From: Arthrobotrys musiformis
Lineage: Eukaryota; Ascomycota; Orbiliomycetes; Orbiliales; Orbiliaceae
NCBI GenBank assembly: GCA_036971715.1
Contig: JAVHJL010000009.1
Location: 1,240,001 to 1,304,000, forward strand
Length of the DNA: 64,000 nucleotides
Direction of reading: 5' to 3'
The position numbers and the translations under genes are program-made. Of the stretch, positions 55,676 to 64,000 are shown one piece after another; within the stretch, counting starts at the first letter, position 1; each line of letters starts with the position of its first letter. Below the pieces are notes generated by a model. That model saw only the letters and a program-made list of their open reading frames with translations, was not told where the DNA came from and did not search any database.

Positions 55676-57972
55676 ATGATAACAATACCTTTCCATCCCC
55701 TACAGGCTGTAGGAGGCCTTATAGGCTCTTGGTTTGCCTTTGTAATAGGTCGTTGGATATACCGTCTGTCGCCTCTGCATCCGCTTGCGAAATTCCCAGC
55801 CCCCAGTCGACGGGCGTGTATGTCCGAATGGTACCATTTCTACTTGAACGCCTATTGCGACGGCCAGCTGATAATTTTGTGCGAGGAATGGCATAAAAAA
55901 TTTGGTAAGTTTTCTTTTCATCAAGTATCTGGATTAATTCGAGTTCGAATTAATACTTCGCTTCATTTATCGCTGCCGCGATAACCAGCTGGGCAACGCA
56001 TATGGGGTCCTTCGCAACGCAGAAATTACAACAAGCTGTCGGAGTCGTCCCATTGCAGAATGGTCTTGTAATCCTAGACCTGGACATTCCTGCGTCGAGC
56101 TACATGTGGAGTTTGTACCATGCTCTACCTAGTCGGTGTTGGTGCTTAATTGGGACTTTCTTTTGAAGTATCTACTCCGCGATACCAAAATGGTCTGAAA
56201 AATTGCTGTTTTGAGACAGCAACATGGTTTCACAGCACTATACATTAGCCTTGAATCCAGGCGCTATACCATGTAGTTCTGCACATATGCATGTTGATAT
56301 CATGATATTGACGATAAGATCACGAGTTTGACAGGCCCAATCATTCGTATCGGCCCCAATGAGCTCCATATCAACGATCCTGCCTTCTATAACACCATCT
56401 ACTGCACAAATTACAAGTTCCCCATCCACAGACCAGCCTACGAATGGCAAGGTCCCACAGACATGAGTATGGGAAACGCCAACGTCGCCATCCACAAAGC
56501 TCGCCGCGGCCTCATTAGCCCCTACCTCTCCAAAACGAGCGTTCAAAAACTCGACGATAACATTGTGAAACATGTCAAAAAGTTTATCGAAGTAATCAGC
56601 CCCACGCCCAAGGTCCTCGGCGAGAACTGCGAAAGACTTCGAAAGGAAGTAGTCATAAAACCTGGTGATGGAGTTAACATGGTGAATTTGCTAAGACGGC
56701 TTACCGGCGATGTAATCAGCGAGTACGGCTATAGTGAGTCGTTCGGGCTTTTATCATCCGATAAGAATATCTGGCATATTCAACCAATTGCGGACTCTGT
56801 GGCTATTCTACCGTGGTTATCGTTTGCGTGGCCGGTCGCGTATATCATGGCCGCGATTCCAAAATGGGTCTTGATGAATGTGGTGCCGAGGGAGTTTAGG
56901 GGATTTACGGAACTCGAATATGTGAGTAGTTTCCATCTCCCCCTTTTCATTTTTTTATTTTAAAGTGGGGATTGTGGTCCCCCTCATTTGCGATGTCTAC
57001 TCCTGGCATCGAATTCTTCTTCTTCTTCTTCCTAACTTTATGTAACCCTCGCGACGACAGAATCTCGGGGAGCAAGTCGACGAATACATTCGGAATCCCA
57101 ATGCAGCCAAGGCGAAAACAACCAACAAGACAATCTTCGAGGCCCTCCTAGAAGGCGATGAAGAGGTCAAACTATCAAGAAGCGCGCTTGTGGGCGACGC
57201 AATGGTCCTAATCGGTGCCGGCACGGAAACAACGGCCACAACTCTCGCAGAAGCAATGTATAATGCATGCATATATCCAGAGCTCCAAGTCCGCCTCCGT
57301 CAAGAAATCCTCAATGCATTTCCGAACAAGGATGATGAGATCACTGTAGCAAAAGCCGAGAAAGTGGAGTACATCACCGCATTCTTAAAAGAAACCTTGA
57401 GACTTGCAACACCGATACCGGGGAGAATTGTACGGGAGGCTCCAGCGGAAGGAGCAGTCTTTCAAGAAAAATCCATTCCCGGTTGTGTGAGTACTACAAT
57501 CAAGAATCCATCGGGTACATTTTGATTGCTGACCATTCCCTTCGATTGTAGACTGTTGTTTCAATGTCTGCATACTTGATGCACACAAATCCGGATATAT
57601 ACCCAGATCCCTACAAATTCGATCCAGACCGCTGGATGAATAGCGATCCTGCCTCAGATCAGGAAAAGTATTTCGTCCCGTTTAGCAAAGGGTCGCGGGG
57701 TTGCATCGGTTCGAGGTACGTACTTTCCATGTTTTTGGTACATCAATTGGGGTGCATAAATCCCCTTTACCCCGATGGTCTCGCTAATGCAATGAATCTA
57801 CGTCGTATTTAGTCTTGCATGGGCTGAAATGAATGCCACACTTGCAGCAACGTTTCGACGGTATAAACTAAGTCTGCACCCAGACAACCAGAGGACTGAT
57901 AAGTGGGTGGATCGGATTGCAAGGGTGGTGATCGGAGATTTTATAGCTACAGTAGAGGAGTATGATGGTTGA
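55676..57972 (+). CDS. Cytochrome P450 monooxygenase
   Basis: ER-anchored haem-thiolate monooxygenase. Five exons (55676-55904, 56335-56921, 57061-57486, 57552-57715, 57813-57972) give 521 aa. The N-terminus has a hydrophobic anchor (VGGLIGSWFAFVIG) then a Pro hinge (KFPAPSRR). GPIIRIGPNELHINDPAFYN is the usual beta-1 region. The I-helix is IGAGTETTATTL near 320. The ExxR motif is ETLR near 382. DPYKFDPDRW is the PERF-like segment. The haem loop is FSKGSRGCIG near 457-466, with the axial Cys. All key residues are intact, so the enzyme is probably functional. The sequence resembles the CYP58/trichodiene-oxygenase-like group in pattern, but substrate is unknown. Intron 1 is 430 nt, long for this window, and contains a 22-nt palindrome. 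No other biosynthetic gene lies within the window, so a cluster is not shown. Confidence 0.93.
55933..55954. repeat. 22-nt palindrome in P450 intron 1
   Basis: Two perfect 10-bp arms (ATTAATTCGA and its reverse complement) are separated by GT. It could be a binding site or chance; A/T-rich arms lower its weight. Confidence 0.7.
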
Positions 57973-60900
57973 GAGCAGGTGTGGAACGTGTTTGCAACCT
58001 AAGCTAGATGGTTGGTTGGGCGGGTTAGTAGACGTGCATGCATATCTGATCGTTGATGAATTTTGTGAGGTCACTTGTTCGGTTGGCAATCGAAGAACAG
58101 CTGGTGCTATTGAGTAATCGCATGATAAATTCGTAATAACATGCAGGGGGGTTGCCTAATCTCGAGCGTAACAGCCCCTCTGCGGGCCGTAAATTAGGCT
58201 AACCGTCAACGCGGTGTCGTTTCTGATCGAATATGCACCATGATTAAAATGACGAAAGGGAGTGAGGCTTCCTTTTTGGCGTCTGTATGGGACCCCGGGA
58301 GCGAGACCATGAAGGGTCCAAACCTTAATGCTTCGGAAAGCTTTGCAATCAGTTTACGAGGCAATGCGCATGCAACCCGAATTCGCATACCTTCTTCAGA
58401 TGCACGTATACGCCTCTGGTAGTGCCGCCCATTCAAATTCATCCTCTCCAGATTCCAATCAAGCGGGATCGTTTGCGTCGTCGAGATGTTGAAAAATATG
58501 GCGGCCTGCGGATTCAAGCCTTTGCTGCGTGCCATTACGTTTCTAGAATGCTATTTAGGAATTCCGATTCTAGCTGTCATGTTTCAGCCGCGAAGCTTGA
58601 TCTCAAGTATTTCCTTTGATACCGTGGGAATTCGAAAGGAAGATACTACGAAGTGTAAACACGTACTCGAATATAAGGTTATATCAAAGTCGAAATTACG
58701 GTATCAAATGCGAATTCGAAAGTGGGGACTTTTCAACCTTTTCTTGTGATTCAACAGAAAAACATATTTTTTTATATACAAAATTAATTTACATAATAAT
58801 TTAATATGAGATAGCATCTCGAATATAAGCCTTTGTTCTTTAGCTCGAAAAAAAGAAAAAAAAGAAAAAAAAAAACTATTAGAAGAAACCTTTCGAATTC
58901 TTACCTTCGAATTCTTACGGTATTGGGTTTTATATAGGATATCGACCGATGGGTGTGAAGGTTCTGGAACACCGACCTGGCCCGGACGGGATATTCTAGA
59001 ATTACATAAATACTCACCCGTATTTGACGATAGCACTAAGTGTTCGACTTCCTTCATTGGCCACCTTTGAGTTAAGTTTTGAACGTGCGTTTGGAGTACT
59101 CGAGTTGGGGAACACATGCATGATTTCGTTAACTACGTTGCGCCACGGTCGGTAGGTATGCATCTGTCGAGGTATACGTAGCTTGGGTATATGTATCATG
59201 ATATCAAGACGTACCAGCCTGATTTAGTTGGTCTGTTTCACACCCAACATGCTTGGTTGCAGTGCGGGCCCTAAGTGTGACCCGAGGCGCTCTAGCTCTC
59301 CCGCACACCTCCTCCAGGGACAGGGCTTATCGTCGATCCAACAAAGGGCGAACATAAAGTGAGGGGCACATAGGCGATAGGACGAATAACATCCGCTCGG
59401 GCTACTGCAAGCTGCAGCGCTGGGAACTCTAGATAGGCGAGGCCGGAACGGGGGCTCAAACATAGTAAGTACCTGGTTGATTAGGGTACGTAATGCTTTT
59501 TTGCGGGGGCTGACGAATTAATTCAAATCTCGAGTTCACGTTCCCTTCTAATTATAAACGTGAGTTTCTCTACTGTGCGAACTCCTCTATGGTCATTGGG
59601 GGAAAAAACCAAATGGTGGTAAATCAACGGATTTGCAGAAACTGGACCGTGCACATTCCTATTTTTGAGGTATAGCGCAAGGCCTTACAGATAATGGCTC
59701 CTGTTGCATACTTTTGGATGGTTTATTCTGCAGCAACTTCGGAAGCATCGATGTTGCATTGGTTTCGTGGTAGACATCTCTGGAGAACTTTGGGGAAGAT
59801 AATCGAAGTGCTTAGGTTTTACGTCACACCCTCTTTTTTGTTTGCTTTGTTTTATGGAAGCTAACTGTTACTTCGGATTATCTGGCGCTACGATGCGTAC
59901 TGCACGCACCTATGCTGTTGTGAATTAGTCGAATTCCATCTGATGCAGTGTATGGGGAAATCCACTTTGTGGCTCTTGGAAAGCCATCGCTTCGCGGCTA
60001 GTTACCGATGCTGTCTAGATAAGCAAGTAGCTAGTACTTTGTAGGAAAAAGCGGAAGGTGTTATACCCGACATAAGGTCGAGGACTCGAGATCGAGATCC
60101 CTTGCCGTAGGGTCTAGCTATCCCGGACGCCTAGTTCGGAAAACACAAAACAATATGGTTTTCATGACAATCAATGTTTCGGCTTAAAGAAGCTTGGCCT
60201 TGGTAGTTACCTGGCCAATGCTTTCATCGACCGATCGAAGACGTTGACTAGCTGCAGGACAGGGAGACCCTGAATAAGGGCCTTAATTGTTAGCATTTAC
60301 CATGTTGAGGGTTTGCAGCCCCTAAGCTCGAATGGTGCTGCATGCTGCACTTTGCTATCCACTCGTGGCCGAAAGTACGTCTTCGTCCTGTCAGCCAGAA
60401 TTGAAAAGTCTGGTGGAACTAATTGTTGTATTGTTAGCTCTCGGGCTCGCGAGGTTTGATACTTTGGGAAATGATAAAGATATGGGCTCGCCCCGATTGA
60501 TTGTCGAAACAGAATTTCCTGGTAGTGTATAGAAATTAGAATAAAAAAATCAATTCCGAGAAAGGCCCCGATTCATTTCCTTTGCAATTGATTCGAGCCC
60601 TCCAGCTGGATCTAAGCTTAGGCAAGAGCTTCCCCTTGATCGATCGGGCCAGTCAAATTTGCCTAACTCATATTCCAACACAGAAACTTGTTGACATTTT
60701 CCAACTGGGTTGTCGAGGGTTTAATTTTCGGGCTCTCGGACCATATATTACTCGGGAGAACCCTATAAAAACTGCGCTGAGGGCGTCCTCGGATTTTAAA
60801 TACTCCAAGGTATGTTTTTTTCTTTTCCCCTTTCCTTTTTCTCGAGCAGAAAGTGGGTGGCGGTTGGTTTTATCCATTAATTTGAGCGCCCGATCTCTAT

Positions 60901-62202
60901 ACCCTTTTGTGGTTTTGTAACTTCCTCGTGAATCGGTGGCAGAATTTGTGCTAATTAATCTTATCATACACAGTGCCCGACTCTTTTTTCTTCTCTCAGC
61001 TAGTCCACCACCTGGACTCCCTTTGACCCGAATCTTTGGTTCTCCCCTCAAACGACGCGAGGCAGCCGCCTGATCGTTCTTTTGAGTTCTGGATCCAGAG
61101 ATCGATCCCACGTTCCAGCTGGGCAGTTCTTGAGGAACCGAGTCGGCATAATATGCCACATCAGAAAAAACAAAAGGATATCACAAAAAGGCACGATACG
61201 ACAAATCTTGCATTGTTTTTGCAGCTCGCAGTACATAGCTCCACCTATATACAGGCAATTCCCGTCAAGTCCCGCGCAAAGGATTCCCGTTTGCACATCT
61301 CACAGTTTGGGACTTGTACCCGGATGTACTTCGCCCCTCTTCCTTCTACTTCCTAGAGCCCCCTCATTTCGAGTGCATTCCTTTCCTTTGACTACTCGTC
61401 TCTTCGGTGGGAGCCTTGGATCTGTGTGCTACTCTGTGAGCTGTACATACCGCTATCCAATAAAATTTGCAGAGAGGTGGTCTTGGGAACCATCTTAGAT
61501 CGGATATCATAAGTGCACGACGGGTTGCATCGGACGACATATCAGTTTTAGGACCCCAGCTAGGGCAAGTACGCTGCATCCACATCTGCGGTCTAGTGCT
61601 GGCTCGGTGGGCACTTTATCACCCGGCTCGAGCTTCATCCAATCGGTAGCCTTTTTGATAATTGAGGAGGAGGTGTGCGGCATAGTTGCATACCTATCCC
61701 TTACTTGTCTCTTTGAGGTTGGCCCTTTCTGTCTTTCCAATTGCCGTTGAAATTTGCATCTTCTCTCATCCAATAGCCCCGATCTAGCTTTAGATCGGGC
61801 AAGACCCCTGAGACCCAGTTTCTCGACTAAACCCGCCTGGTCCAGAATCCTTGGATATTTTCCGCCGAGCATCCATCTGGTGGAGTTCGACCCGGTTTGT
61901 TGAATATTAGTATTCTGACAAATCTCGACGTCTCCAAAAACACTCTAGCTTTGTCGACCCTTGTCAGCCGTGCAGTTCGTCCCGTGAACTGATCGGTTCC
62001 GTTAAGGTTGCATACCCGACCTCGTCAGAGGACCCTTTTATTACCTCTTAGCAGGGGGTGAGGAAGAGGGGGAGGGGGTGTTCTAACCGCCTTACACCTT
62101 AGCTGGTAGGACACGTAGCTAGCAGCTTCAGACCTTGTTTTTCGACTATATACAATAAGAGTAGGCCCACCAGGGACCTTTCAGGATCCTTCCCACGACA
62201 CT
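57973..62202. other. 4.2-kb stretch without a supported gene
   Basis: Read on both strands; all open frames are short, lack motifs and do not join through splice sites. The 61.0-62.2 kb part is the likely promoter of the right-edge gene. Confidence 0.45.
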
Positions 62203-64000
62203 ATGCCCATTTCTCCCACAATGCCGCCTTCAAGGAATTCGACGCTCAGGACGGAAAGGACCCATGAGGAGAACCAAGAACGGTAAGGGATATCATTTCA
62301 TTATCTAGATCTAGCTTAAGAAAACGTGGCTATTCATTCCATGTTTCATTCCATTCTCGGTCATTATCATATCAGCCTCATATCCCTGATTGAGGCTCAC
62401 GGGCATTCTTACCGTGCTCGCGCGGCCTCGTTGATAAGTACCTTGTTGTCTTTTGACTAACATATGTTGTATTCCTATCTGCGTTGCCTAGTGCATATAT
62501 TGCGGCCTCCCACCGCTCGGACAGGAGTTTGGAAGCCCGCATGGAATCGGCGCGCAGGGCGTCTGAAATACATAAACAACGGACTGGGAAGTTCTTCCAG
62601 ATAACTGAAAAGGCCGTTCTAGCGGGAGAGGTATATATGGATGATGAAGAAGAACTCCCAGCGCCATATTACCAGCTCGACCAGCGACTTAGACCGGATG
62701 CTCCCGACCCGGAAGAATTCTTCAATAAATTGGTAGAATATCTTAGCGCCAACGCCTTTCTACGGAATAGATTATCATCAGCTATCGAAGAATCTAATCG
62801 TCTGTCTTCCAGGAGTGCAGCTGCAGCCCAAAGAAATAGGTCGTTATCGACACCGACGGGATATGGAGAAGGACCTATGCTCGAACAAGGTCTGGGACCA
62901 AGCGTTCAAACATCATCTTTCTCACCGGCACTCTTTACTCGGCCATACCAAGGTCCATTGCTGTCCACGACCCCGGAGCCCTCGAATCCTCCAACCCTGC
63001 CAACTGCGGTGCCAAATGTTAACTCACAAGTAAACATGACACAATTCCAGTCTCCAATAAATGCCCAGGGAACGCAATTTCACACGGGGCCAATTGGCAT
63101 AGGAAGTCTCCCTCAACACCACTACCAAAGGATATTTCTAGCTCGAAGGCAGACCGCGCCTGGTGTTGAGTCTCCACAACAATCGGGCACTCCTGCCGGT
63201 GCATCATTGTCAGGTATCCCTCATAATGGAGGCTACTCTGCCGTTCCAACGCCCGAGCAATACCAAGCAATGGGCCAAATATTTCCCTCCCGTCGTCCAT
63301 CTGCTGCCACGGTGGACATAACAGGGAGCCCTATGAGTGATATATCAATGGCGTCTTTTCGCAATACGCAAAATCCAATGCAACTATCAATTAATGGTGG
63401 ATCTCCAGACTCTTTATTAATGACGCGGCCATCGATTCCCAATAGATCAACATATATCCCACACTTACAACAGCAGCAACATTTCCCTATCAGCCCTGAA
63501 AACGCAAATGCAAATACTAACATGCATCACCAACCCCCAACTATAATAACTCAGGATCTGAGTAGTCCAATGGTATTAACACTGCCAATGAGATCAAGAG
63601 AAGGGAGCAGGAGCACCTCTCAATCACCTGCTCTAAAACGCTGTGCGTCAACAGACCTGTTCAGAGAAGCCTCCCCTACAAAATCCATCAGAACGGAGGA
63701 TAGCCCCGTCCCAGCCTACTCACCAGCTCAAAGCAATCCAATCCAATCCCCTGTCGATGATGAAGAAATCGACCTATTCGATTTTCCATTACCGCAGAAC
63801 TATAGAGATATGCTTTACGGCCCCGGGGCGCCAGTTTCTGGGTCCGCCGCCCTCTCATTCGCGGGAGCCACATCACAAGATTTGAGTGGTGAACGCCCTG
63901 CAGAAGTTCCAGAAGTAATGTACAATTTCGCAGACCCCGAATTAGATCTCACGGATTCGCTCCTAAACCAACACTTAAATCAAAACAACCAACCTGCATT
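62203..64000 (+). CDS. Fungal Ser/Gln/Pro-rich protein, truncated by the window edge
   Basis: Exon 1 (62203-62282) codes MPISPTMPPSRNSTLRTERT and continues through a GTAAGG...CCTAG intron. Exon 2 starts at 62492 and stays open to base 64000, 529 codons in total, with no stop. The N-terminal 130 residues hold the one structured part: ASHRSDRSLEARMESARRAS, then RTGKFFQITEKAVLAGEVYM, DDEEELPAPYYQLDQRLRPD and NKLVEYLSANAFLRNRLSSA. This matches, from memory, a conserved but unnamed block in Pezizomycotina proteins (basic helix, ITE-x-V-x3-E-Y-x-D/E-acidic, then helix). The rest is low-complexity with Gln, Pro, Ser and Asn, and an acidic patch (DDEEIDLFDFPLPQ) like a transactivation segment. A nuclear regulatory role is a guess; the C-terminus is outside the window. 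Confidence 0.75.

Noticed and set aside
1..64000. CRISPR arrays, operons, bacterial promoters and ribosome-binding sites
   Set aside because: The window is eukaryotic with spliced genes; no direct-repeat/spacer arrays were seen.

Overview
This is nuclear DNA of a filamentous ascomycete (Pezizomycotina). The genes are split by short introns, mostly 50-120 nt, with GTRNGY donors, CTAAC/CTRAY-like branch sites and YAG acceptors. The proteins are fungal orthologues: Vps74, Cmr1, Rrp14, Mtf2-like, Coq9, Gbp2-like. Intergenic spacers are often 1-4 kb. An orbiliomycete or a similar early-diverging lineage is possible, but I cannot prove the species or class from sequence alone.

Layout, left to right. 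0.9-9 kb (minus): AP-1 beta-adaptin (10 exons), GARP subunit Vps51, and a Bcs1-type mitochondrial AAA chaperone. 10.8-19.2 kb (plus): the recombination translocase Rad54, an Ariadne-type RBR ubiquitin ligase, and an Mtf2-like mitochondrial protein. 19.5-25.3 kb (minus): an ankyrin-repeat protein, the Golgi PI4P effector Vps74/GOLPH3, and mitochondrial acyl carrier protein. The carrier protein gene is head-to-head with nucleolar RRP14 (25.9-27.8 kb, plus). COQ9 (30.1-31.4 kb, minus) is followed by about 8 kb with no gene I can support. A three-RRM Gbp2/Hrb1-like protein (39.6-41.9 kb, plus) contains an 8-nt microexon.

43.6-47.3 kb looks accessory. A nucleoside-phosphorylase-like (PNP/UDP) domain of the kind found on fungal NLR-like receptors is joined to coiled coils and a long acidic low-complexity tract, with no NB-ARC/NACHT domain visible. 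The frame breaks at an A9 run. 48.5-53.8 kb returns to housekeeping genes: a BolA-like protein, a mitochondrial carrier, and the DNA-damage-associated WD protein Cmr1. 54-62 kb is accessory again: a possible retrotransposon integrase relic, a cytochrome P450, and about 4 kb of empty sequence. A glutamine/serine/proline-rich fungal gene runs off the right edge; its long second exon is open to base 64000.

Shared themes are inferences. Four genes serve Golgi/endosome traffic (AP-1, VPS51, VPS74, and the RBR ligase only loosely). Five serve mitochondria (BCS1, MTF2-like, ACP, COQ9, carrier). RAD54 and CMR1, both genome-maintenance genes, have MluI cell-cycle boxes (ACGCGT) upstream. No tRNA, rRNA, CRISPR array or intact transposon was found. 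All exon boundaries were assigned by hand from splice consensus, frame continuity and recalled family similarity.
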